The notes beneath the pieces were generated by a model. It did not search any database. It saw only the letters and a program-made list of their open reading frames with translations, and had not been told where the DNA came from. A program made the translations under genes and the position numbers. Positions 29,072 through 37,490 of a DNA stretch of 64,000 nucleotides are shown piece by piece. This DNA is from Dechloromonas sp. H13. Its GTDB lineage: Bacteria > Pseudomonadota > Gammaproteobacteria > Burkholderiales > Rhodocyclaceae. Positions within the stretch are counted from its first letter, which is position 1, and each line of letters starts with the position of its first letter. Location: contig NZ_SSXX01000004.1 of the NCBI RefSeq assembly GCF_009469615.1, positions 1-64,000 of the forward strand, written 5' to 3'.

Positions 29072-29804
29072 GAGAGTGACGGAAAGCGACAAGCTGGTTA
29101 TGGGCGTGGAGTCCGAGGCGCTGCTGCAGACGGCGTCGGCCCGGGAATCCTGGCGGATTTTCGGCATTATGTCAGAGTTCGTCGAGGCGACCGAACGCCT
29201 GGCGGCGATCAAGCCGGCGGTCACCATCTTCGGTAGCGCGCGCGTTGCGCCGGGGTCGCCCTATTACGACCTCACCGAGCGCACGGCGCGCCTGCTCTCC
29301 GATTCGGGCTTCTCGGTCATCTCCGGCGGTGGCCCGGGCATCATGGAGGCGGCCAACAAGGGTGCCTTCCACGGCAAGTCGCCGTCGGTCGGCCTCAACA
29401 TCCAGCTGCCGCACGAGCAGATGGCGAACCCCTACCAGGACATCTCGCAGACCTTCCGCCATTTCTTCGCGCGCAAGTACATGTTCGTCCGCTTCGCCAG
29501 CGCCTACGTCGTCATGCCCGGCGGCTTCGGCACGCTCGACGAGCTGATGGAGGCGCTGACGCTGATCCAGACCGGTAAGGCGCGCAAAATTCCGCTGATC
29601 CTCGTCTGCTCCGCGTTCTGGCAGGGCATGATCGACTGGTTCCGCGACCGGCTGGTCGCCGAAAACATGGTCGATCCCGAGGACATCAACCTGATCCAGC
29701 TGATCGACGAACCGGAACAGGTCGTCGAGGCGATTTTCAAGCATTACGAGGCGCGCCCCTTCGGTCCGCTGCCCGGCGAGCGCGAGTTGATGCTCAACCT
29801 GTAA
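29070..29804 (+). CDS. LOG-family (TIGR00730) putative cytokinin riboside 5'-monophosphate phosphoribohydrolase
   Basis: A 244-residue Rossmann-fold protein with the LOG family signatures VISGGGPGIMEAANKGA (about residues 82-98) and VVMPGGFGTLDELMEALTL (about residues 148-166). Plant LOG enzymes and some bacterial homologs hydrolyse nucleoside monophosphates to base and ribose 5-phosphate; the physiological role in proteobacteria is uncertain. The ATG at 29070 has AGGAG upstream and overlaps the polA start codon on the other strand. An internal ATG at 29100 is possible but has no better ribosome site. Confidence 0.85.
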   Translation: MRVTESDKLVMGVESEALLQTASARESWRIFGIMSEFVEATERLAAIKPAVTIFGSARVAPGSPYYDLTERTARLLSDSGFSVISGGGPGIMEAANKGAFHGKSPSVGLNIQLPHEQMANPYQDISQTFRHFFARKYMFVRFASAYVVMPGGFGTLDELMEALTLIQTGKARKIPLILVCSAFWQGMIDWFRDRLVAENMVDPEDINLIQLIDEPEQVVEAIFKHYEARPFGPLPGERELMLNL

Positions 29805-29837
29805 TAGAATCGCGTCTATTCATACAGGATCCCGTCC

Positions 29838-30173
29838 ATGCGCCAACTTCTCCCCGTCCTCCTGCTCGCCGCCCTGCCGGTCTGGGCCCAGCAACCGCCG
29901 AACGATCTCCAGCCGTTGCCCGCCGTGCCGCCGCCGCCGCCGGAGATGGAAGCCTTCGACGCGGCGCTCGAGCCGCAGGTGACCATCGTCAAGACCGAGC
30001 GCGAAACGCGCGAGGAATACCGTTCCAACGGGCGGCTCTACATGATCCGCGTCACGCCGGCCGTCGGCCCGGCCTACTACCTGGTCGACCAGCGCGGCGA
30101 CGGCAACTTCATCCAGTCCGACGCCATCGGGCCGGCGCCGCGGGCGCCGATGTGGCTCATCAAATCCTGGTAA
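29838..30173 (+). CDS. DUF2782 family secreted protein
   Basis: A 111-residue protein with a signal peptide (RQLLPVLLLAALPVWAQQ), a proline-rich linker (LPAVPPPPPEME) and a small C-terminal domain: EPQVTIVKTERETREEYR, then YMIRVTPAVGPAYYLVD. This is the DUF2782 pattern, commonly found between polA and thrB in betaproteobacteria, as here. The function is unknown; it should be periplasmic. It ends 3 bases before the thrB start, so it is probably co-transcribed. Confidence 0.8.
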   Translation: MRQLLPVLLLAALPVWAQQPPNDLQPLPAVPPPPPEMEAFDAALEPQVTIVKTERETREEYRSNGRLYMIRVTPAVGPAYYLVDQRGDGNFIQSDAIGPAPRAPMWLIKSW

Positions 30174-30176
30174 GTC

Positions 30177-31100
30177 TTGTCGGTCTACACCTCGGTCGGG
30201 CGCGATGAACTGACAGCCTGGCTCGCGCCGCTCGCTGTCGGGCCGCTCGAGGACTTCGCCGGCATCGCCGCCGGCATGCAGAATTCCAATTATTTCGTGA
30301 CGGCCGGCGGGGAGCGCCGGGTGTTGACCTTGTTCGAGCACCTGGCGCCGCACGACCTTAAGTTCTACCTGGCCCTGCAGGACCACCTGGCCCTGCGCGG
30401 GATTCCCTGCCCGCGCCCGCTGGCGACCGGCGACGGCCACTACTGGCGTCCGCTGGCCGGCAAGCCGGCGGCCCTGTTCACCTGCCTGCCGGGGGCCTGC
30501 ATCGAGGCGCCGACGCCGGCGCATTGCCGGGCGCTCGGTGAAATGCTGGCCCGCCTGCACCTGGCCGGTGCCGACTTCCCGGCGCCCCTGCCCAATCCCT
30601 GCGGCGCGCCCTGGCGCGAAGCGACCGGGCGCGCCCTGGCGCCGCTGCTGACCGCAGACGAACGCGGTCGACTGCTCGCCGAGCTCGATTTCCAGGCGGC
30701 ACAGGATTATTCCGGCCTGCCGCGCGGCATCGTCCACGGTGACCTCTTTCGCGACAACGCGCTGTGGCAGGACGACCGGCTGGGCGGGGTCCTCGATTTC
30801 TATTTCGCCGGCGAAGACTGCCTGTTGTTCGACCTCGCCGTGGCGGCCAACGACTGGTGCGCCGACGACGCCAGCCTGCGCGCCATGGTCGCCGGCTATG
30901 GTGCCCGGCGTCCGCTGCTGGCAGCCGAGGCGACGGCGTGGCCGGCCATGCGGCGCGCGGCGGCGCTGCGCTTCTGGCTGCTGCGCCTGGAGGTCCGCCA
31001 CCACCCGCGGCCGGGCAGTGTGGTAACGATCAAGGACCCCGACCATTTCGGTGATCTTTTGCAGCGTCTGCGCCTTGCCCCGGACGAATTGCCCCGCTAG
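30177..31100 (+). CDS. thrB: homoserine kinase ThrB (APH-fold type)
   Basis: A 307-residue protein of the aminoglycoside-phosphotransferase fold, the ThrB form usual in betaproteobacteria and pseudomonads. It has MQNSNYFVTAGGERRVLTLFE at the N-lobe, the catalytic loop IVHGDLFRDNALW (about residues 185-197) and GVLDFYFAGEDCLLFDLAVAANDW for metal and ATP binding. It phosphorylates homoserine for threonine synthesis and so competes with MetX, encoded elsewhere in the window, for homoserine. The start is read as TTG at 30177, giving MSVYTSV. Confidence 0.92.
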   Translation: MSVYTSVGRDELTAWLAPLAVGPLEDFAGIAAGMQNSNYFVTAGGERRVLTLFEHLAPHDLKFYLALQDHLALRGIPCPRPLATGDGHYWRPLAGKPAALFTCLPGACIEAPTPAHCRALGEMLARLHLAGADFPAPLPNPCGAPWREATGRALAPLLTADERGRLLAELDFQAAQDYSGLPRGIVHGDLFRDNALWQDDRLGGVLDFYFAGEDCLLFDLAVAANDWCADDASLRAMVAGYGARRPLLAAEATAWPAMRRAAALRFWLLRLEVRHHPRPGSVVTIKDPDHFGDLLQRLRLAPDELPR

Positions 31101-31109
31101 CATCCCGGT

Positions 31110-31856
31110 ATGGACGAAAGTACCCATCTTCCCGCGCTTCCGGCAGCATTCCGGGGTGTCAGCCGCGACGTCGAGCCCGGCGCCTGCTTCGGCTGGCTGC
31201 GCCGGGGCTGGACCATGTTCCTCGCCAATCCCGGCGTCTGGATCGGCGCCACGATGCTGCTGCTGGTCATCCTGATGGCCATCTCCATCGTGCCCCTGTT
31301 CGGGCAGGTGGCCGCCCACCTGCTGGCCCCCCTGTTCGGCGCCGGCATGGTGCAGATCGCCCGCCACCTCGAATCCGGCCAGCAGCCGGAGGTGGCCGAC
31401 CTGTTCGCCGGCTTCCATCACAACGCCGGGCAACTGGTGATGGTCGGCGTCTTTTTCGCCATCGGCATCTTCGGCCTCGCCTTCATCGCCTTCCTCCTGG
31501 TCAGCGGCGGCGTGATCGGCGGCGTCGTCACCGGCAAGATCGCCGGACTGAGCATCGCGTTCGGCGGCGTCATGCTCGCCGGCGTGGTCGTCCTCGTGCT
31601 GTCGGTGCCGGTCATCATGGCCACCTGGTTCGCGCCGGCCCTCGTCTTTTTCCACGACATGAAGCCGGGAGCGGCGATGCGCGCCAGTTTCGACGCCGGC
31701 GCCAAGAACTGGCTGGCGATGGTGATTTTCGGCATCTTCCTCGTCGTTTCCCTGTTCTTCGCCATGCTGCCGCTCGGTCTGGGCCTGCTGCTGCTGTTGC
31801 CGATCGTCTCGGCAGCGGTGTACGCGTCGTACCGCGACATTTTCGTGGAGTCCTGA
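31110..31856 (+). CDS. BPSS1780-like integral membrane protein, copy 1
   Basis: A 248-residue protein with about six hydrophobic helices. It has the pattern of the uncharacterised BPSS1780 family: GACFGWLRRGWTMFLANPGVWIG, LFGAGMVQIARHLESGQQPEVADLF, WFAPALVFFHDMKPGAAMRASF and a terminal VYASYRDIF. The next gene is a diverged paralog with the same order of motifs. Role unknown. It follows thrB by 9 bases and precedes its paralog by 2 bases, so both are probably in the thrB transcript. Confidence 0.7.
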   Translation: MDESTHLPALPAAFRGVSRDVEPGACFGWLRRGWTMFLANPGVWIGATMLLLVILMAISIVPLFGQVAAHLLAPLFGAGMVQIARHLESGQQPEVADLFAGFHHNAGQLVMVGVFFAIGIFGLAFIAFLLVSGGVIGGVVTGKIAGLSIAFGGVMLAGVVVLVLSVPVIMATWFAPALVFFHDMKPGAAMRASFDAGAKNWLAMVIFGIFLVVSLFFAMLPLGLGLLLLLPIVSAAVYASYRDIFVES

Positions 31857-31858
31857 CG

Positions 31859-32647
31859 ATGCAGGTGCAGACACTGCCCGCCGCCGCGGGCTGGCGCTGG
31901 CTTCCGGCCGGCTTCGCGATCTTTCGGCGCAATCCGCCGCTGCTGACGATGCTGGTCGTCAGCTACTGGCTGACCGTCCTCTTCCTCAACGTGCTGCCGG
32001 TCATCGGCGCGCTGGCCGCGTCGCTGGTCATCCCCGGGCTCTCGGTCGGCCTCATGCAGGCGGCGCGCAATCTCGAGCGCGGGCAGAGCGCCGGCCTGCA
32101 GACCCTGTTCGGCGGCCTCAAGACCAACACCCGCACGCTGGTTGCGCTCGGCGCCCTGTACCTGTGCTGCACCTTGGGCGTCCTCGGTCTCTCGGCGCTG
32201 ATCGATGGCGGCGAACTGCTGCGCTTCATGCTTTCCGGCAGCCCGGCCGACAAGGAAACGATCGAAAGCGGCAACCTGATGCTGCCGGCGCTGTTCGTCA
32301 TGATCCTGATGCTGCCGGTGCTGATGGCCTACTGGTTCGCGCCGGTGCTCGCCGCCTGGCATGGCCTGGGCGTCGGCAAGGCGCTGTTCTTCAGCTTCGT
32401 TGCCTGCTGGCTCAACTGGCGCGCCTTTTTCACCTACAGCCTGGGCCTGCTGCTGGTCGCCGGCGTCATCCCGGGGCTCGTCTTCGCTTTGCTGGCCGCC
32501 GTGCTGGCCGGCGGGGAGGGTGGTGGCGTCGGCGCCTTCGTCATCATGCCGTTGATGACCCTGTTCGCCCTGATCGTCTTTTCCACCGTCTACGCCAGCT
32601 TCTACGCCAGTTACCGTGACATCTTCGGATCGCCCGAAATTGTCTGA
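31859..32647 (+). CDS. BPSS1780-like integral membrane protein, copy 2
   Basis: A 262-residue membrane protein paralogous to the preceding gene product. Shared blocks are GWRWLPAGFAIFRRNPPLL (compare GWLRRGWTMFLANPGVW), PGLSVGLMQAARNLERGQSAGLQTLF, YWFAPVLAAWHGLGVGKAL and the final [12 protein letters not shown]. About six hydrophobic helices are visible. No catalytic residues stand out. Its 3' end overlaps the nadD start region by 32 bases if nadD uses its GTG. Confidence 0.7.
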   Translation: MQVQTLPAAAGWRWLPAGFAIFRRNPPLLTMLVVSYWLTVLFLNVLPVIGALAASLVIPGLSVGLMQAARNLERGQSAGLQTLFGGLKTNTRTLVALGALYLCCTLGVLGLSALIDGGELLRFMLSGSPADKETIESGNLMLPALFVMILMLPVLMAYWFAPVLAAWHGLGVGKALFFSFVACWLNWRAFFTYSLGLLLVAGVIPGLVFALLAAVLAGGEGGGVGAFVIMPLMTLFALIVFSTVYASFYASYRDIFGSPEIV

Positions 32648-33293
32648 ACCGCTCGGCCTGTTCGGCGGCACCTTCGATCCCGTCCACTTCGGCCACCTTC
32701 GCCTCGCCGAGGAGTCGATCGGCCACCTCGGACTCGCCGGCGTGCGCTGGATTCCCGCCGGCCAGCCGCCGCACCGCGGCACGCCGCAGGTCACCGCCCG
32801 CCAGCGCCTGGAGATGGTGTTGCGGTCGACCGCCGGAAACGACCGTTTTTCGGTCGATGCCAGCGAGGTTGAGGCGGTGGCGCCGAGCTACTCCGTGCAT
32901 ACGCTGGAGCGCCTGCGCGGCGAACTGGGCGCCGCGCAATCGCTGGTCCTGCTGGTCGGCGCTGACGCCTTCGCCGGGCTGACGACCTGGCACCGCTGGC
33001 GCGACCTGTTCGCGCTGGCCCACATCGCCGTCTCGCACCGGCCGGGTTTCCCAGTCGAGATCGCCAGCCTGCCGCACGAACTGGCGACCGAATTCGCCGA
33101 CCGCCGGCTGCCCGACGCCGGCGGACTGAGGACGGCGGCGGCCGGCGGCATTGTCACCTTCGCGATGACCCAGCTCGCCATTTCGGCAACCCAGATCCGC
33201 AAGTTGCTCGCCAACGGCCTGTCGGCCCGTTATTTGCTGCCGGACAGCGTTCTCGACTATATTGAACTTCACCAACTCTACAAAAATACCTGA
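32616..33293 (+). CDS. nadD: nicotinate-nucleotide adenylyltransferase NadD
   Basis: A 225-residue nucleotidyltransferase that adenylates nicotinate mononucleotide in NAD synthesis. It has the HxGH-type motif [20 protein letters not shown] (residues 13-32), [27 protein letters not shown] and the terminal [13 protein letters not shown]. The GTG at 32616 lies inside the upstream membrane-protein gene; a TTG at 32640 ([10 protein letters not shown]) is an equally plausible start and would nearly remove the overlap. The order nadD-rsfS-rlmH is the classic arrangement. Confidence 0.94.
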   Translation: MTSSDRPKLSEPLGLFGGTFDPVHFGHLRLAEESIGHLGLAGVRWIPAGQPPHRGTPQVTARQRLEMVLRSTAGNDRFSVDASEVEAVAPSYSVHTLERLRGELGAAQSLVLLVGADAFAGLTTWHRWRDLFALAHIAVSHRPGFPVEIASLPHELATEFADRRLPDAGGLRTAAAGGIVTFAMTQLAISATQIRKLLANGLSARYLLPDSVLDYIELHQLYKNT

Positions 33294-33658
33294 TGGACAT
33301 CCGCAAGCTGCAAAAAGTCGTCGTTTCCGCCCTCGAGGACATCAAGGGCAAGGATATCGAGGTCATCAACACCACCAAGCTCACCTCGATGTTCGACCGC
33401 CTGGTGATCGCCACCGGCGATTCCAACCGGCAGGTCAAGGCGCTCGCCCGCAACGTGCAGGAGAAGGTGCGCGAAGCCGGCGCCGAAGTGCTGTCGGTGG
33501 AAGGCGAGGACGCAGGCGAGTGGGTGCTGGTCGACCTCGGCGATGTCATCGTCCACGTCATGCAACCCTCCGTGCGCCAGTACTACAACCTCGAAGAGCT
33601 CTGGCAGACGACGCCGGCCCAGCGTCGCAAGGCGGCGGCACAGGCCGCCGGGGAATGA
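33293..33658 (+). CDS. rsfS: ribosomal silencing factor RsfS
   Basis: A 121-residue protein with the RsfS signature: [27 protein letters not shown], then [30 protein letters not shown]. RsfS binds ribosomal protein uL14 on the large subunit and blocks subunit joining when nutrients run down. The ATG overlaps the last base of the nadD stop, and its own stop overlaps the rlmH start by 4 bases, so the three genes are tightly coupled. Confidence 0.94.
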   Translation: MDIRKLQKVVVSALEDIKGKDIEVINTTKLTSMFDRLVIATGDSNRQVKALARNVQEKVREAGAEVLSVEGEDAGEWVLVDLGDVIVHVMQPSVRQYYNLEELWQTTPAQRRKAAAQAAGE

Positions 33659-34125
33659 AACTGAGCGTGCTCGCCGTCGGCCATCGTCAACCCGACTGGG
33701 TGAACGCAGGCTGCGCCGAGTACCTCAAGCGCATGCCGCGCGAACTGCCGGCCAGCGTCAGCGAAATCCGGCCGGAGGCGCGCGGCTCGAAGACCCGCGA
33801 ACAACTGCTCACTGCCGAAAAGGGCCGGATCCGCGACGCCCTGCCGGCGTCCTGCCGGATCGTCGTGCTCGACGAGAAGGGCGACGACCTGACCACGCTC
33901 AAGCTTGCCCGCCGTCTCGAAGCCTGGATGCAGGACGGGCGCGACGTCGCGCTGCTGATCGGCGGCGCCGACGGACTCGACGAGGAGTTCAAGCAGCAGG
34001 CCGACGACCGCCTGCGCCTGTCGAGCCTGACCCTGCCGCACGGCCTGGCGCGGCTGGTACTATGCGAGCAGCTCTACCGTGCTGTCAGCGTATTGAAGAA
34101 TCACCCTTATCACCGGGAGGGATGA
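33655..34125 (+). CDS. rlmH: 23S rRNA pseudouridine-1915 N3-methyltransferase RlmH
   Basis: A 156-residue SPOUT methyltransferase: [27 protein letters not shown] at the N-terminus, [31 protein letters not shown] (the SAM-binding knot loop) and the C-terminal [20 protein letters not shown]. It methylates pseudouridine 1915 of assembled 70S ribosomes. The ATG at 33655 overlaps the rsfS stop (ATGA); a longer in-frame ORF reaches upstream but lacks homology. Confidence 0.94.
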   Translation: MKLSVLAVGHRQPDWVNAGCAEYLKRMPRELPASVSEIRPEARGSKTREQLLTAEKGRIRDALPASCRIVVLDEKGDDLTTLKLARRLEAWMQDGRDVALLIGGADGLDEEFKQQADDRLRLSSLTLPHGLARLVLCEQLYRAVSVLKNHPYHREG

Positions 34126-34727
34126 TGCGTCTTTACCTTGCCTCGCGCAGCCCGCGCCGCCGCGAACTGCTGACCCAGATGGGCGTCGCCTTCGACACCC
34201 TGATCTTCCGCGCCGGTCTGCGCTGCGACCCGCAGGTGGACGAATCGGTGCATGCCGGCGAACCGGCGCTCCAATATGTCGAGCGCGTTGCGCGCGCCAA
34301 GGCCGAGCACGGGATCGACCTGCTGGCCGAGCGGCGCCTGCCGATGCGCCCCATCCTGGCTGCCGACACGACCCTCGAATTCGCCGGCGAAATCATCGGC
34401 AAGCCGGTCGACGAAGCCGACGCCAGCGACATCCTGTACCGCCTTTCCGGCCAGACGCACCGTGTGCTGACCGGGGTCGCCGTCAGCCATGAAGGGCGGA
34501 CCGAATACGTGCTGTCGGTCAGCGAAGTAAGCTTCCGCAAGATCGACGACGACGAGATCCGCCATTACGTGATGAGCGGCGAACCGATGGACAAGGCCGG
34601 CGCCTACGGCATCCAGGGGCGCGCCGGGCTGTTCGTCGAGCACCTGGCGGGTAGCTACACCGGGGTCATGGGGCTGCCGGTCTGCGAGACCGGGGAACTG
34701 CTCAAGCGCTTCGGCTGGCGCTTCTGA
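34125..34727 (+). CDS. maf: Maf family nucleotide pyrophosphatase (YhdE-like)
   Basis: A 200-residue Maf protein: RLYLASRSPRRRELLTQMGV, then ILAADTTLEFAGEIIGKPVDEADA, LSGQTHRVLTGVAV, MDKAGAYGIQGRAGLFVEHLAGSYTGVMGLPV. The SGQTHxVxTxVAV stretch is closer to the YhdE (dTTP/UTP pyrophosphatase) type than to YceF. Maf proteins clear non-canonical or modified nucleotides. ATG at 34125 is preferred because GGGAGG stands at good spacing; the ATG at 34122 would be too close to it. It overlaps the rlmH stop. Confidence 0.88.
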   Translation: MRLYLASRSPRRRELLTQMGVAFDTLIFRAGLRCDPQVDESVHAGEPALQYVERVARAKAEHGIDLLAERRLPMRPILAADTTLEFAGEIIGKPVDEADASDILYRLSGQTHRVLTGVAVSHEGRTEYVLSVSEVSFRKIDDDEIRHYVMSGEPMDKAGAYGIQGRAGLFVEHLAGSYTGVMGLPVCETGELLKRFGWRF

Positions 34728-34731
34728 GGCG

Positions 34732-35544
34732 GTGGCGGAGCTGCGCCGGCGCCTGCTGCTCGGCGGACTGGCCTGGCTGGCCGGCGTCCCGGCGCTGGCC
34801 GGTGCGTCGCCGCGGCTGAGCGCGCGCCACGCCTACGTCGGCAATCTCGACGACACCCTGCTGGCGCTCGATGCCGACGTGGCGGTGCCGATCGCCTCGG
34901 TCAGCAAGCTGATCACCGCCTGGGTGGTCCTCAGCGCCGAACTGCCGCTGGCCGAGAAGATCCGTGTGACCGAAGCCGATGCCGTGTTTTCGCGGCACAC
35001 GGCGTCGAACCTGCCGGTCGGCTCGACCTGGCGCCGCGAGGAACTGATCCAGTGGCTGCTGGTGGCCTCCGACAACCGCGCCGCCGCCGCGCTAGCGCGC
35101 AGCTATCCCGGCGGCTGGGCGGAATTCCAGTACGCGATGCGGGCGCTGCTGACGCAGATGCAGCTGTTCAGTTTCGATTTCGGCGACTCGTCGGGGCTTT
35201 CGGCCTTCAACAAGGCAAGCGCGCGCGACCTCGGCGTGCTGCTGGTCGTCCTGTCGCAGTTGCCGCAGTTCCGCGAACTGGCCCGGCGGCCGGCGGTGGG
35301 CGGCAGGATGAACGTCAATCGCTTCGCCCACGACCGCTCGGTTTCGCTGCTGGCCGGAAAAACCGGGTTCACCGCGGCCGCCGGCTATTGCCTGGCGATG
35401 GCCGAGGAATTCGACGGCCAGGTCTTCGCGCTGGTCGTTCTCAATGCGCGCGACCGCGAGGCGCGGGCGCAGGACATGAACGCCCTGCGCCGGTTTACGC
35501 AGCAGACGCTGCAGGCCGGGTCCGGCGCCGCGTCGCGTCGATGA
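34732..35544 (+). CDS. pbpG: PBP7-like D-alanyl-D-alanine endopeptidase (peptidase S11)
   Basis: A 270-residue serine peptidase with an N-terminal signal (RRRLLLGGLAWLAGVPALAGA) and the three penicillin-binding motifs in order: SVSK (in PIASVSKLITAW, about residue 56), SDN (ASDNRAAAAL, about residue 111) and KTG (LLAGKTGFTAAAGY, about residue 208). It cleaves D-Ala-containing cross-links in periplasmic peptidoglycan. It is shorter than full DacA-type carboxypeptidases and lacks a C-terminal membrane anchor, which fits PBP7. The start is GTG, 4 bases after maf. Its last 50 bases overlap the end of the convergent glycosyltransferase-like gene. Confidence 0.85.
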   Translation: MAELRRRLLLGGLAWLAGVPALAGASPRLSARHAYVGNLDDTLLALDADVAVPIASVSKLITAWVVLSAELPLAEKIRVTEADAVFSRHTASNLPVGSTWRREELIQWLLVASDNRAAAALARSYPGGWAEFQYAMRALLTQMQLFSFDFGDSSGLSAFNKASARDLGVLLVVLSQLPQFRELARRPAVGGRMNVNRFAHDRSVSLLAGKTGFTAAAGYCLAMAEEFDGQVFALVVLNARDREARAQDMNALRRFTQQTLQAGSGAASRR

Positions 35545-36571
35545 GTTCGGCGGCAGCGCGGGCACCGTCGGCGACCGGTGCCGGCGGCGGCGCCTGTCGC
35601 CAGAGCGCGGCGAGCGGGGCGGCGAGGTCGCCGACCTCGAGGTCGGCGCCGGCGATTTCCCGGCACCGGCCGTGCGCCTGCAGCCAGGCGATCAGGCATT
35701 CCTGTTCCGGCCAGTCGGCGCGGCGCTGGTAGAGCACCGGTGTCCCGTTGCAGGCGGCTTCGGTGAAAGTGCCGTAGCCGGGCTTGGTGACGATGGCGTC
35801 GACCGAGCACAGGAGGTCGGTGAATGAGAGGCCGAAGTCCTCGTAGGCGATGGCGTCGGGGTGCCGGCACTGCCAGTGGCGGGCGACCAGCCAGCGGATG
35901 CCGGGCAGGTGCGGCCAGCGGTCGACCGGCAGGTGGTGGTCGATGCCGCCGAGCGCGACCAGCACCGCCTTGTCGCCGGCCAGTCCGAGATCGCGGCGCC
36001 TGCCGCGGCTGGCGACCGGGCCGACGCTCGCCGTGTTGGCGAGATCGGCCATTGCCATCGCCGGCGTGATGCGGATGAAACGGTCGGCCGCGCGGTAGGC
36101 CGCCAGCATCTCGGCGTGAATCGGCGCCGCCCAGTCGGCATGCCCGAAAAAGTGGGCGAAGAGTTCCGCCCAGTTCAGCGAGCAGATCGCCAGCGCCGGG
36201 ATGCCGGTGGCCGCGGCGCCGGCCAGCGGCAGATAGCTGACGTTGCTGAGGACGACGTCAGGGCGCAATTCGGCCAGGAGGTGCGCTTCGCCGGCGACGC
36301 GGCGCGGCCAGTCGGCATGCGCGGCGCGGTAGGCAGCGGCGGTGGCGGCGAGGTCGACACTTAGTGCGTCGTGCATCATGAAGCCGAAATCGCTGGCCGC
36401 CTCGATATGCGCGAAGGGCGGCCCGATGCGCTGGCGCAGCTTGGCCGCCGGCAGGCCGCAACGCACGGTCAGCCGCAGGTCGGGCACGATTTCGGCCAGC
36501 GCGTCGAGCACCGGCCCGGTGATGGCGAGATGGCCGAAGCCGTGGCTGGAGATATCGGCGAAAAGATGCAA
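35495..36571 (-). CDS. GT28/MurG-like glycosyltransferase-fold protein
   Basis: A 358-residue protein of the GT-B fold. It begins HLFADISSHGFGHLAITGPV, a Gly-His-Gly-His type loop like that in the N-terminal domain of plant L-arabinokinase and MurG-related proteins, and ends with a nucleotide-sugar-like site in SVDAIVTKPGYGTFTEAACN and GTPVLYQRRADWPEQ. Start is TTG at 36571, immediately after the enoyl-CoA hydratase stop, so the two are probably co-transcribed. Substrates are unknown. The 3' end overlaps the convergent pbpG gene by 50 bases. Confidence 0.7.
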   Translation of the reverse strand: MHLFADISSHGFGHLAITGPVLDALAEIVPDLRLTVRCGLPAAKLRQRIGPPFAHIEAASDFGFMMHDALSVDLAATAAAYRAAHADWPRRVAGEAHLLAELRPDVVLSNVSYLPLAGAAATGIPALAICSLNWAELFAHFFGHADWAAPIHAEMLAAYRAADRFIRITPAMAMADLANTASVGPVASRGRRRDLGLAGDKAVLVALGGIDHHLPVDRWPHLPGIRWLVARHWQCRHPDAIAYEDFGLSFTDLLCSVDAIVTKPGYGTFTEAACNGTPVLYQRRADWPEQECLIAWLQAHGRCREIAGADLEVGDLAAPLAALWRQAPPPAPVADGARAAAELIDATRRRTRPAASAA

Positions 36572-36572
36572 C

Positions 36573-37346
36573 TCAGCGGTTCCTGAAGCCCGGCTTGCGC
36601 TTCTCGGCGAAGGCCGCCATGCCTTCCTTCTGGTCCTCCAGCGCGAAGGCGGCATGGAACACCCGGCGCTCGAACAGCAATCCCTCGTTCAAGGACGACT
36701 CGAAGGCGCGATTCACCGACTCCTTGATCATCATCACCACCGGCAGCGAGAAGCCGGCAATGGTGCGCGCCGCATCCAGGGTCACATCGAGCAGCTGGTC
36801 GGCCGGCACGACGCGGGCCACCAGCCCGGCCTTCTCGGCTTCCGCCGCATCCATCATCCGTGCCGTCAGGCACAGGTCCATCGCCTTGGCCTTGCCCACC
36901 GCGCGCGGCAGGCGTTGCGTGCCGCCGGCGCCGGGCAGGGTGCCCAGCTTGATCTCTGGCTGGCCGAACTTCGCCGTGTCGGCGGCGAAGATCATGTCGC
37001 ACATCATCGCCATCTCGCAGCCGCCGCCCAGCGCGAAGCCGGCCACCGCAGCGATCACCGGCTTGCGTGCCGTCTTGATGCGCTCCCAGTTGCGGGTGAT
37101 GAAGTCCGTCTTGTAGGCGTGCATGTAATCGAACTCCTTCATGAAGCCGATGTCGGCGCCGGCGGCGAAGGCCTTCTCGCTGCCGGTGATGACGATGCAG
37201 CCGATATTCTCGTCGGCCTCGAAGGCGTCGATGGCGGCGGCGATGCCGTCAACCACGGCGTTGTTCAGCGCGTTCAGCGCTTCCGGCCGGTTGAGGCGGA
37301 TCAGCCCGACCTTGCCGAGGGTTTCGGTGAGTACGACCTGGGTCAT
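36573..37346 (-). CDS. enoyl-CoA hydratase/isomerase (crotonase family)
   Basis: A 257-residue crotonase-fold protein. It has the oxyanion-hole segments [17 protein letters not shown] and [19 protein letters not shown], and the catalytic Glu in [20 protein letters not shown]; the second Glu position appears as Asp in [12 protein letters not shown]. It hydrates trans-2-enoyl-CoA, probably in fatty acid or short-chain acyl-CoA degradation. ATG at 37346 has AGGAG upstream. The gene is divergent from the RluA-family gene and near acetoacetyl-CoA synthetase, which hints at acyl-CoA or polyhydroxybutyrate metabolism. Confidence 0.9.
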   Translation of the reverse strand: MTQVVLTETLGKVGLIRLNRPEALNALNNAVVDGIAAAIDAFEADENIGCIVITGSEKAFAAGADIGFMKEFDYMHAYKTDFITRNWERIKTARKPVIAAVAGFALGGGCEMAMMCDMIFAADTAKFGQPEIKLGTLPGAGGTQRLPRAVGKAKAMDLCLTARMMDAAEAEKAGLVARVVPADQLLDVTLDAARTIAGFSLPVVMMIKESVNRAFESSLNEGLLFERRVFHAAFALEDQKEGMAAFAEKRKPGFRNR

Positions 37347-37490
37347 GTCTGGTCTCCTGGATTGGCCGCCGGGCGGCCGTTTGTCGATCTGCTTGCGGCC
37401 GCCAGTGTAACGCCGGGGCGGGCGCCGCGCATGGCCGGTTCGCTGTTCAGGGCGCCGGCGAGCCGCTACCATGCGCGAACGCCGTATGCC

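Noticed and set aside
29805-29837. Short AT-rich inverted-looking stretch (TAATAGAATCGCGTCTATTCATA) before the DUF2782 gene
   Set aside because: Too short and imperfect to call a promoter, operator or terminator with confidence.
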